In this document: piece by piece, positions 1-6,856 of the stretch
Numbering within the stretch: position 1 is the stretch's first letter
Layout: each line of letters begins with the position of its first letter
From: an uncultured Gemella sp.
GTDB lineage: Bacteria > Bacillota > Bacilli > Staphylococcales > Gemellaceae
Assembly (NCBI GenBank): GCA_947254465.1
Contig: CAMYEU010000031.1
Span: forward strand, 1-12,057
Direction of reading: 5' to 3'
Length of the DNA: 12,057 nucleotides
Position numbers and translations under genes: made by a program
Notes under the pieces: generated by a model
The model's database searches: none
What the model saw: the letters and a program-made list of their open reading frames with translations, nothing else
Told to the model about the DNA's origin: nothing

Positions 1-75
1 CCCGCACAGTTTATTAGATATCTAAAAAGCTTTAATAAAGCGAATTTAGATATCAATAAACTACTGCGTCTATGA
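1..75 (+). CDS. C-terminal fragment of an unidentified protein, possibly an IS transposase
   Basis: An open frame runs in from the window edge and stops at TGA 73-75, giving 24 residues rich in Lys, Leu and Asn (it ends NKLLRL). That is too short to identify from the peptide. A transposase tail is suggested only by position: it stops about 30 bp before a G/C-rich block (about 106-124) that looks like an IS terminal repeat, the usual arrangement at the right end of an insertion sequence. It could equally be a chance open frame at a contig edge. Confidence 0.25.
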   Translation, partial: PAQFIRYLKSFNKANLDINKLLRL

Positions 76-125
76 ATTATCAAATACATTTTGTTGAAAT
101 TTAGGACTTTTGGGTCAGCCCCTTT
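1..125. mobile_element. Probable right end of an insertion sequence (partial)
   Basis: The block GGACTTTTGGGTCAGCCCC (104-122) is conspicuously G/C-rich in very AT-rich flanks. It lies just downstream of a truncated open frame, as a terminal inverted repeat would. Only one end is present, so no partner repeat or target-site duplication can be checked, and I do not assign a family. Assemblies commonly break at multicopy IS elements. If the contig began with one k-mer of repeat sequence, an IS end near position 125 would be expected, but that reading is inference. Confidence 0.35.
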
Positions 126-156
126 AAAAAATAATATCGTTGTATTTTCATGCGAA

Positions 157-234
157 GAATTGTTATCGAAAATATGTGAAAATATAGAGAGATAATTCCT
201 TTTGTTAAGGTAAGTAAATTAAAGATAACAATTC
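157..234. repeat. Perfect 11-bp inverted repeat with 56-bp spacer
   Basis: GAATTGTTATC at 157-167 is the exact reverse complement of GATAACAATTC at 224-234. The spacer holds a short hairpin (CCTT 198-201 with AAGG 207-210) and a direct repeat GAAAATAT at 168-175 and 178-185. No ORF, promoter pair or T-tract goes with it. It could be two half-sites for a regulator, a transcript stem or a remnant of a small mobile element. Confidence 0.4.
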
Positions 235-290
235 AATTTATATTTATTTTTTATGAGAGTATAAATTAAATATTGGAGTTTGATTAGCTT

Positions 291-319
291 TTGACAAAGT
301 ATAAATAGTATGAAATAAT
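291..319 (+). promoter_or_regulatory. Sigma-A-type promoter for a short transcript
   Basis: TTGACA (291-296) is a perfect -35 box. It is followed after 17 bp by AATAAT (314-319), a 5/6 match to the -10 consensus, with TG at 311-312 giving an extended -10. Transcription would start near 326. The next gene begins at 635 beyond a strong terminator at 444-482, so this promoter probably does not drive the protease directly unless the terminator is read through. Confidence 0.6.
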
Positions 320-325
320 TAAGAT

Positions 326-480
326 GTATATATAGTTAATATTAATTAATATAGTTACACTTTAAACGACAAAAATTTAGTCGATTAGTGTATAAAAGAG
401 CTAAAAGATTGCATTTTAAGTCGTTTATTAACTTTTTTATTATAAAACCAGGTACAAAAGCTGTGCTTGGTTTTTAATTT
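326..480 (+). ncRNA. Candidate small RNA or attenuated leader, about 150 nt
   Basis: The interval lies between a near-consensus promoter (291-319) and a strong intrinsic terminator (444-482) and contains no ORF of meaningful length. It holds a perfect 14-nt palindrome (339-352, ATATTAATTAATAT). TAAACGAC at 363-370 can pair fully with GTCGTTTA at 420-427, while its CGAC (367-370) can instead pair locally with GTCG (380-383), so two mutually exclusive folds are possible. I recognise no known RNA family: there is no T-box sequence and no clear 6S, tmRNA or SRP feature. It may be an independent sRNA or a leader controlling read-through into the protease gene. Confidence 0.35.
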
Positions 481-482
481 TT
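444..482 (+). terminator. Intrinsic terminator upstream of the protease gene
   Basis: A 13-bp stem pairs 444-456 with 462-474 (AAAACCAGGTACA with TGTGCTTGGTTTT, including two G-U pairs). The loop is five bases (457-461), and a T-rich tail, interrupted by two A residues, follows. It ends the candidate short transcript that starts near 326, or terminates read-through from the IS side. Confidence 0.8.
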
Positions 483-542
483 CTTATAAATTTTGTATGA
501 AATACTAAATAATAAAATTCATTTAGACTTATAAAAACATTA

Positions 543-586
543 TATCTGAAAATTATCTTTGTTTTTCAGATAATATATGTTAAAAT
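543..586 (+). promoter_or_regulatory. Protease gene promoter with overlapping inverted repeat (possible operator)
   Basis: The -10 box TAAAAT (581-586) is preceded by TG at 578-579, so it is an extended -10. The -35 is weak (TTGTTT, 559-564). The perfect 10-bp inverted repeat TATCTGAAAA (543-552) and TTTTCAGATA (563-572), with a 10-nt loop, covers the -35 region, as expected of a repressor or activator site. It lacks a T-tract after the stem, so it is unlikely to be a terminator. The leader would be about 40 nt, with AGGAG at 622-626, 8 nt before the ATG. Confidence 0.5.
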
Positions 587-634
587 ATAGAAATATACTT
601 TAAATACACTTAAAAAAAGATAGGAGATGAAGGA

Positions 635-3600
635 ATGACACTGACTAAAAAGACAGTCGTAAGTGTGCTAAGTGCAGCATTACTACTAGGAAATATCAGT
701 ACGTTTAATTATGGAGTATCATCAAAAATAACATTAGCTCACGAAGAAAAAAAAGATGAGTTATCAAATGTTTCAAAAAGTGAAGAACATAAGTTTCAAA
801 ATGATGATAAGGTAAAAGTTATTGTTAAATTAAAAGGTGATGTTGACCCTAATAAGTTAAAAACAAAAGAAGGAATTAAAGAAGTTACGGAATCAACAAA
901 AGCACCTAGGGAAAAGGCATTAAAAGAGATTAAAGATAGAGGTATCGATTATGAAAAACTGTTTGAATATGATACATTGATGAATGGTTTTGCCTTAGAA
1001 ACTACATTCTCAAATGCTAAAAAAATTCAAGAGTTAGACTTTGTAGACACTGTTGAAATGAGTGTTAGCTACAATAAACCAGAAAATGTAGCGAGCGAAG
1101 AAGAGAAAAAAGAAAGCACTGAAGCTAATGATTTTTCTAAAGCTTTAGACAGTTATAATCTTATTAATATACAACCTCTTTGGAATAAAGGATATAGAGG
1201 GCAGGGAAAAGTTGTTGCAGTATTAGATTCAGGGCTTGATCCTAATCATCCAGTACTTAGATTATCAGATAATTCAAAATCTAAATATAAATCTAAAGAT
1301 GAAATTGAAAAAATAAAAAAAGAAGCAGGTATAGACTACGGTAAGTGGTATAGTGAAAAATTACCATTTGCATTCAACTATAATGACTGGAATAATGATA
1401 TTAAACAAAGTGCTTATAAATCACACGGTATGCACGTTGCCGGGACTGCAGTAGGTAATCCTAAGGAGAAATTTACAAATGGTGATTACGTAACAGGTAT
1501 AGCACCAGAAGCGCAGTTAATTTTCATGCGTGTATTCTCAGATACTAAAAATGCAGGAACAGAATCTTATATTTATACAAAAGCTATAGAAGATGCGATT
1601 AAACTAGGCGCAGATACGATAAACCTAAGTTTAGGTTCGCCAGCTGGTTCAGTAGTAGAAGTAGGAGACGGTTTAGTTCGTGCTATGGATGTTGCGAAAA
1701 AAGCTGGTGTTAATATAGTTGCAGCAGCTGGGAACAATGCATTCTTCGCTAGTGGACAAACAAACCCAAGTGCAGCTAACCCAGATTACGGGACTGTAGG
1801 AAGGCCATCGGTTTCTGAAGATGCAATTTCTGTAGCGAACATAAGCAACAGCGTTCTTAACAGAGAAGTGGCGAATATCGAGCAGCTTAAAGACAATGCT
1901 GACTTTGATAATGGAAAAATGCCAATTTTTAGCTATACTAAACAATTCGAGAAGAGAGCATATGACTATGTGTATGTAGGAGTTGGTAAAGCTGAAAACT
2001 ACGCTGATAAAGATTTAACTGGAAAGATCGCCCTTATCCAACGTGGTGGTAATAGCTTTGAAGAAAAAGTTAAACTAGCTAAACAATACGGGGCAGCTGG
2101 AGCGGTAATCTACTTTAATGAAGGAGATACTATTTACAACCTGACATTAAATGGCCAAGATAAAGATTTCCCTGTAGTAACAACTTACTACAAATTTGGT
2201 AATGAACTTTCTGCTCATGAAGGGGAATATAAAATAACATTTAATGGTACTTGGGATAAACAAGATAATCCTAAAAAAGGTGAATTCGATGAATCTACTG
2301 GTTGGGGAATGAGTGTTGATGGATACTTAAAACCTGACGTAACAGCACCAGGAGGAGATATCTTATCATCTTATAATGATGGAAGATACGGTCTAGATAG
2401 TGGAACAAGTATGGCTTCACCACACGTTGCGGGAGCTATAACTCTTGTGAAACAAGTATTATCAGAAAGATTCCCGAACTTGAGTGCTGAAGAGATCCAA
2501 GGTTTAGCGAAGAGATTAATCATGAGTACGGCAAATCCACAGGTATATTCTGATAGCTACACAACAGCATATAGATCACCACGTCTTCAAGGTGCAGGTC
2601 TAATCGATGCTAATAAAGCAGCATATGGAGATCTTTATGTAACTGGAGAAAACAACTACGGAAGTGTTTCTTTAGGAAATGTTGGAGATAAATTTACTTT
2701 TAAATTAGTATTACACAATCTATCAGACAAAGCTCAAAACTTACAATATGCAGCTCATCTTACTACAGATAACTATTATGGTGAAGATGCTGGTGCTGAC
2801 TGGAGTGGAAGACTGACGATGACACCTAAGAAGTTATTGACGACTGATTGGGCTTCAGTTGAAGTTCCTGCAAAAGGTGAAAAAGAAGTAGAAATTACAG
2901 TTGATGCTACAAACTTCAAAGAAGAATTAAAAAAAGTATTTACTAATGGCTATTATCTAGAAGGGTTTGTAACTTTCTATGATGAAGAAAGTGCATTAAA
3001 AGCTAATATTCCATTCGTAGGATTTAAAGGTCAGTTCCAAAATCTACCAGTATTAGAAAAACCAATTTATTCTATGAAAAATGGAGAAAAACCAACATAT
3101 GAATATGGTTATACTTCTAACCCTAATAACTGGGATTCATTAACAGAAATGAACTTTACAGGAGTGTTAACAACTTATAAAGAAGATAAAAAAGATAAGA
3201 GAACACTAGCAGGAGCATATATAAATCCTGTTACAGGCGCAAGATTCTTTACTGATAAAATTTTCTTCTCGCCAAATGGTGATGAGATTTATGATGAAAT
3301 AGGTATGAGAGGGGTATTCTACCGTAACTTTGAAAACCTAAAACTTTCAGTATATGCTAAAGACGATGTAGAACGTAAGAACCCACTTTACCAAAATGGT
3401 AATGGTTCTGGTAACAAGAACTTCTACAACAACACAAGTAAAAAATACACATCATTAACTATGACAAACTGGAAAGGTGTTGACAATAACGGTAACCCTC
3501 TTCCAGATGGAGAGTATCAATATGTAGTTTCTTATAGTGCAGCAGTAAGTGGTGCAGATATGCAAGAAACAACATTCAATGTAGTAATCGATAGAAAAGC

Positions 3601-5800
3601 TCCGAAAATTACAGGTGCTAACGGTGGTTACTACGATGAAGCAACTCGTAAATTCACTCCATATCCAGTATTAGAAGATGGAAGTGGAGTATTCTATAAG
3701 AAATTAAGCTATGGTAAAAACACTATTACGGCAAATGAGGATGGAAGTTACACAATTCCAGAAGGTGTAGAATTAAAAGATCTTACTTTTGAAGTAAAAG
3801 ACTTTGCAAACAACAAAGATAGTATTAACTTATCAAATGTTGAAGGAAATGGTAAAGGAAGTTTAGAAGTAGAAGTTAAGAAAGGTGATGGAACTGGAAA
3901 CAATTCACGTCGCTTGCGTTACAAGATCACTAATGAAAAAGGTGAAATCGTAGGGGAAGACTTCTCTAGAAATAAACGTACATACCAAGCATTACCATTC
4001 GGAAAATACACTGTTGAAGTAGTAATGGTAGATGGAGAGTACAAACTACTTACACCATCAAAAGTTGATTTCGAAATAACAAAAGATAAACCGACAAAAG
4101 AGGTTGAATTTAGAGTAGATGAAATTAGCAGAAATGCTACAGAAATCAGCTTTGATAAGCCAGTTCCAGCAGGAACAAAAGTTTACGCAGTAGCTCAAGA
4201 TGGTACTAAAGTATCACTTCCAACAAGTTTATACGGAAAAAATGCCTTCCAGAAAAACTTAGAAAATGGAACATATACAATTCAAATAGAGACACCTGAA
4301 GGATATACTCCAGCGGAAAATAATTTTGAATTAGTAGTAAAAGATGGGCACAATAAGAAACAAGTTGTCCTGAATGTTGCAGAAAAAGTAGCAAGTGTAG
4401 GAACTACAGAGAACTCTAAAGCACAAGGTACAGTAGATTTCACGGAGAAAAAACTTTATAATAATTACAAACTTGTTGTAACAGAACCAACTGCAGAAGA
4501 GAAAACAAATATTCAAAAACAATTAACAGAAGGTAATGTAGATTTAAGCAAATATGATGTTGAATACTTTAACATTCATATTGCAGATGCGGCAGGAAAA
4601 GAAGTTAAAGTTCCTGGTGATAGAAGTGTAACTTTAGATTTAGCGAAAGCTCCAGAGCGCTTCTTCCACGAAAAAGATGGAAAATTAACAGCTGTAAGCA
4701 GTGTTAATTATGCAGATGGTAAGCTAACATTTACTACTGATAGCTTCAGTAACTTCGTAGCATTAACTCCAAAAGATGCTCCAGTAGAGAAAAAAGCAGA
4801 AGTGAATAAAGTAGAGCTTCAAAACGCAATAGAAGCGGATAAAGCATTAGATGAAACTAAAGAGTACAAAAATGCAACTATCGAAGCTAAAGATGCATAT
4901 AACAAAGCATTAGAGGCAGCTAAGAAAGTTCTTGAAAACGAAAATGCAACTCAAGAAGAAGTAAACAGTGCGGTAGCGAGTCTAAATAAAGCTAAAGTAG
5001 CATTAGCTAATTTACAACAACCAGAAGTGAAAAAAGAAGTAGACAAAGCTAAATTAATTGAAAAATTAAAAGAAACTGAAAAACTTCAAACTGAGGTTAA
5101 ATTCAAAAATTCAGGACAAGATAAAAAAGATAACTTCGTAAATACTATAAAAGAAGCGACAGCAGTTCTTGATAACAAAGATGCAACTGTAGAAGAAGTT
5201 ACAGCTGTGTTAGAAAAATTACAACAAGCTGAAAATACTCTTGATGGTAAAGAAGTAGAAGCTCCGAAGAAAGAGGAGCCTAAGCCGGTAACTGAGACTC
5301 CAAAAGAAGAGCCGAAACCAACAACTGAAGAACCTAAGAAAGAAGAAGGAAACAAACCGCAACCTGAAACACCAAAAGTAGACAAGAAAAAACTAAATGA
5401 ACAACTAAGTCATTTAGCAGAAGTCAAAGAGAAAGATAGTTTTGAAAGTGCAAGTGCAGAAGATAAGAAAGCTTATCTAGATGCAGTTCAAAAAGCACAA
5501 GAACTATTAGCTTCAGCAACGGCTACTCAAGAAGAAGTAGATAAAGTATTAGAAGCATTAAAAGAAGCGGAGAAAAAAGTTTCTAAAAAATCAATCAAAG
5601 ATATCCTAGGTGGTTTCGTTGGAAAAGAAAATAAGAAAGAAAATATATTTAATGTAGACGAAGATTTCGGAAAAGTTTCAAAATCTAATTCATTATTACC
5701 AAAAACGGGATTAGATAATAATGCGACAGCTTATGCTGGAATTGCAGTACTAGCTTTAGTAGGGCTAACTGTTTACGTAAAACGTCGTAGACAAAAATAA
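635..5800 (+). CDS. Cell-wall-anchored subtilisin-like serine protease (lactocepin/C5a-peptidase type)
   Basis: Secreted S8 protease of 1,721 residues, displayed on the wall by sortase. Visible in order: signal peptide (K5-K6, hydrophobic 8-19, possible cleavage after A35); I9-like prodomain about 59-146; S8 catalytic domain about 185-645 with Asp198 (VLDSG), His264 (HGMHVAG), oxyanion Asn367 (AAGN) and Ser592 (GTSMASP); a PA insert about 440-540; Fn3-like domain about 668-800; a C5a-peptidase-like segment with FFSPNGD at 877-883; two prealbumin-like modules about 1075-1255; a beta domain ending near 1385; three FIVAR-like helical repeats about 1390-1649 with a Pro/Glu/Lys linker 1539-1582; LPKTG 1688-1692, a hydrophobic segment 1703-1715 and KRRRQK. 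The triad is intact. The Met in HGMHVAG is, from memory, typical of lactocepins. AGGAG at 622-626 fixes the start. No YSIRK motif. The natural substrate (host protein, complement, peptide nutrition) cannot be read from sequence. Confidence 0.93.
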   Translation: MTLTKKTVVSVLSAALLLGNISTFNYGVSSKITLAHEEKKDELSNVSKSEEHKFQNDDKVKVIVKLKGDVDPNKLKTKEGIKEVTESTKAPREKALKEIKDRGIDYEKLFEYDTLMNGFALETTFSNAKKIQELDFVDTVEMSVSYNKPENVASEEEKKESTEANDFSKALDSYNLINIQPLWNKGYRGQGKVVAVLDSGLDPNHPVLRLSDNSKSKYKSKDEIEKIKKEAGIDYGKWYSEKLPFAFNYNDWNNDIKQSAYKSHGMHVAGTAVGNPKEKFTNGDYVTGIAPEAQLIFMRVFSDTKNAGTESYIYTKAIEDAIKLGADTINLSLGSPAGSVVEVGDGLVRAMDVAKKAGVNIVAAAGNNAFFASGQTNPSAANPDYGTVGRPSVSEDAISVANISNSVLNREVANIEQLKDNADFDNGKMPIFSYTKQFEKRAYDYVYVGVGKAENYADKDLTGKIALIQRGGNSFEEKVKLAKQYGAAGAVIYFNEGDTIYNLTLNGQDKDFPVVTTYYKFGNELSAHEGEYKITFNGTWDKQDNPKKGEFDESTGWGMSVDGYLKPDVTAPGGDILSSYNDGRYGLDSGTSMASPHVAGAITLVKQVLSERFPNLSAEEIQGLAKRLIMSTANPQVYSDSYTTAYRSPRLQGAGLIDANKAAYGDLYVTGENNYGSVSLGNVGDKFTFKLVLHNLSDKAQNLQYAAHLTTDNYYGEDAGADWSGRLTMTPKKLLTTDWASVEVPAKGEKEVEITVDATNFKEELKKVFTNGYYLEGFVTFYDEESALKANIPFVGFKGQFQNLPVLEKPIYSMKNGEKPTYEYGYTSNPNNWDSLTEMNFTGVLTTYKEDKKDKRTLAGAYINPVTGARFFTDKIFFSPNGDEIYDEIGMRGVFYRNFENLKLSVYAKDDVERKNPLYQNGNGSGNKNFYNNTSKKYTSLTMTNWKGVDNNGNPLPDGEYQYVVSYSAAVSGADMQETTFNVVIDRKAPKITGANGGYYDEATRKFTPYPVLEDGSGVFYKKLSYGKNTITANEDGSYTIPEGVELKDLTFEVKDFANNKDSINLSNVEGNGKGSLEVEVKKGDGTGNNSRRLRYKITNEKGEIVGEDFSRNKRTYQALPFGKYTVEVVMVDGEYKLLTPSKVDFEITKDKPTKEVEFRVDEISRNATEISFDKPVPAGTKVYAVAQDGTKVSLPTSLYGKNAFQKNLENGTYTIQIETPEGYTPAENNFELVVKDGHNKKQVVLNVAEKVASVGTTENSKAQGTVDFTEKKLYNNYKLVVTEPTAEEKTNIQKQLTEGNVDLSKYDVEYFNIHIADAAGKEVKVPGDRSVTLDLAKAPERFFHEKDGKLTAVSSVNYADGKLTFTTDSFSNFVALTPKDAPVEKKAEVNKVELQNAIEADKALDETKEYKNATIEAKDAYNKALEAAKKVLENENATQEEVNSAVASLNKAKVALANLQQPEVKKEVDKAKLIEKLKETEKLQTEVKFKNSGQDKKDNFVNTIKEATAVLDNKDATVEEVTAVLEKLQQAENTLDGKEVEAPKKEEPKPVTETPKEEPKPTTEEPKKEEGNKPQPETPKVDKKKLNEQLSHLAEVKEKDSFESASAEDKKAYLDAVQKAQELLASATATQEEVDKVLEALKEAEKKVSKKSIKDILGGFVGKENKKENIFNVDEDFGKVSKSNSLLPKTGLDNNATAYAGIAVLALVGLTVYVKRRRQK
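4802..5581 (+). repeat. Three FIVAR-like helical repeats in the protease stalk
   Basis: Units at about 4802-5014, 5042-5248 and 5381-5581 (residues about 1390-1460, 1470-1538 and 1583-1649) share the pattern K-L-x-E/N-x-L followed by a variable turn, then Y/F-x-x-A-(I/L/V), then ATQEEV or ATVEEV, then L-x-x-A. Repeats one and three share the motif ATQEEV. A Pro/Glu/Lys-rich linker separates two and three. Such modules occur in Gram-positive surface proteins as stalks or ligand-binding units. The copies have diverged at DNA level, so this is an old duplication rather than a recent tandem expansion. Confidence 0.7.
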
Positions 5801-5812
5801 GATAAAATATAT

Positions 5813-5861
5813 CGACTTCAAAAGTTAGAGTTTATTCTCTAATTTTTGAAGTCGTATTTTT
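5813..5861 (+). terminator. Intrinsic terminator of the protease gene
   Basis: The stem pairs 5813-5830 with 5837-5854 over 18 bp (CGACTTCAAAA with TTTTGAAGTCG, then a G-U pair, then TTAGAG with CTCTAA). The loop is six bases (5831-5836), followed by a T-rich tail at 5855-5861. It starts 13 nt after the stop codon. With no A-tract opposite the other arm, it probably acts on the plus strand only. Confidence 0.92.
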
Positions 5862-5948
5862 ATTAATAAATCACTGAATTTATGAGTTTTCATACAAACT
5901 ATTTTAAAATTTAGTGCTTTTTCATTAACCTCTGAAAAAGTTATAGCA

Positions 5949-5988
5949 TGTCTCAATTATAGACACATGTTTAAGGAAGGTATATAAT
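5949..5988 (+). promoter_or_regulatory. Promoter of the macrodomain gene
   Basis: TAGACA (5960-5965, 5/6 match) and a perfect TATAAT (5983-5988) are separated by exactly 17 bp. A short inverted repeat, TGTCT (5949-5953) with AGACA (5961-5965), overlaps the -35 and might be a regulator site, though five base pairs in AT-rich DNA is weak. Transcription would start near 5995, leaving a leader of about 27 nt. The macrodomain gene therefore appears to have its own promoter after the protease terminator. Confidence 0.7.
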
Positions 5989-6021
5989 AATAACAAGTGA
6001 CATGGAGGAAGTATTTAAATT

Positions 6022-6777
6022 ATGGAAAAACTAGATTATTTAATAAAAACACTAAATTCAGAAATAGAAATCCCGAATGGAGAACAAGAAAAGAAAGATT
6101 TATTTAGATCATTAATGAATACGTGGAAAGTTTCGGAGTTGCCGAGTGAATTTTATGGAGTTCAAGATGAATATCTGCAAGAGATTCTAAGTGCTAAAGG
6201 AATAACAAGACTAGAGGATTTAACTGAAATCGATAAGAATATTTATCTATGGCAAGGGGATATTACTACATTAGAAGTAGATGCTATAGTTAATGCGGCG
6301 AACAAGGCACTATTAGGATGTTTAATTCCTCTACACAGATGCATCGATAATGCTATTCACACGCAAGCAGGACTGCAACTTAGAAAAGAATGTGATGAAA
6401 TAATGAAAAAGCAAGGAAGTTTTGAAAAAACAGGGCAAGCTAAGATAACAGCTGGCTATAACTTACCAGCTAAACATGTTATTCATACAGTTGGACCAAT
6501 AATATATCGTGTTGTTGAAGACGATGATAAGGAACTACTTGCATCATCCTATAGAAATTGTTTAAAATTAGCTTTAGATAATAATCTTAAGAGTATTGCT
6601 TTTTGCTGTTTAAGTACGGGAGAATTTAGATTCCCAAATAATCTTGCTGCTGAAATAGCGGTAGCTGAGGTTAAGAAATTTTTGAGTGAAAACCCTAATG
6701 CTGATCTAAAAGTAGTATTCAATGTGTTTAAAGATTTAGATAGAAAGTTATACGAAGATATTTTTTCTAGAAAATAG
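6022..6777 (+). CDS. Zn-type macrodomain protein, protein-ADP-ribose hydrolase
   Basis: The 251-residue protein has an N-terminal helical extension (about 1-70) and a macrodomain from about 71. Landmarks are the ADP-ribose-binding NAAN (91-94), the loop C100-x4-H105-x-C107-I-D-N typical of zinc macrodomains, VIHTVGP (153-159) and CCLSTGEFRFP (195-205). In Staphylococcus and Streptococcus, relatives remove ADP-ribose placed on a lipoylated GcvH-like protein by the sirtuin SirTM, and sit in an operon with those genes. None of those partners is here: the gene stands alone between two terminators. Zinc ligation by C100, H105 and C107 is inferred from the family. GGAGG (6004-6008) lies 13 nt before the ATG, longer than usual. 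An in-frame TAA at 6016 excludes an upstream start other than ATT at 6019. Confidence 0.9.
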   Translation: MEKLDYLIKTLNSEIEIPNGEQEKKDLFRSLMNTWKVSELPSEFYGVQDEYLQEILSAKGITRLEDLTEIDKNIYLWQGDITTLEVDAIVNAANKALLGCLIPLHRCIDNAIHTQAGLQLRKECDEIMKKQGSFEKTGQAKITAGYNLPAKHVIHTVGPIIYRVVEDDDKELLASSYRNCLKLALDNNLKSIAFCCLSTGEFRFPNNLAAEIAVAEVKKFLSENPNADLKVVFNVFKDLDRKLYEDIFSRK

Positions 6778-6791
6778 TTTGCTATTGAATT

Positions 6792-6850
6792 AAAAAGAGT
6801 GAATCGAAAATAGTGATTTAAAGAATCTTATTTCCGATTTACTCCTTTTT
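6792..6850. terminator. Bidirectional terminator between the macrodomain gene and glpK
   Basis: AAAAAG-AGT-GAATCG (6792-6806) pairs with CGATTTACTCCTTTTT (6835-6850) with one bulged G and one G-U pair. The helix continues imperfectly inward through AAATA and TATTT to a small GATT/AATC apical hairpin. An A-run on one side and a T-run on the other give a U-tail in both directions, as expected between convergent genes whose stop codons are only about 80 nt apart. Confidence 0.8.
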
Positions 6851-6856
6851 ATATTT

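Noticed and set aside
543..572. Inverted repeat before the protease gene as an intrinsic terminator
   Set aside because: There is no T-tract after the second arm; it sits immediately before an extended -10, so an operator is more likely.
5086..5385. Minus-strand open frame of 99 codons inside the protease gene
   Set aside because: It is the reverse of the FIVAR and Pro/Glu-rich coding repeats, has a Ser/Gly/Phe-biased composition and no ribosome binding site.
4802..5581. Possible CRISPR-like or recent tandem DNA repeats
   Set aside because: The repeats are protein-level FIVAR-like units that have diverged at DNA level, with no regular identical repeat-spacer pattern.
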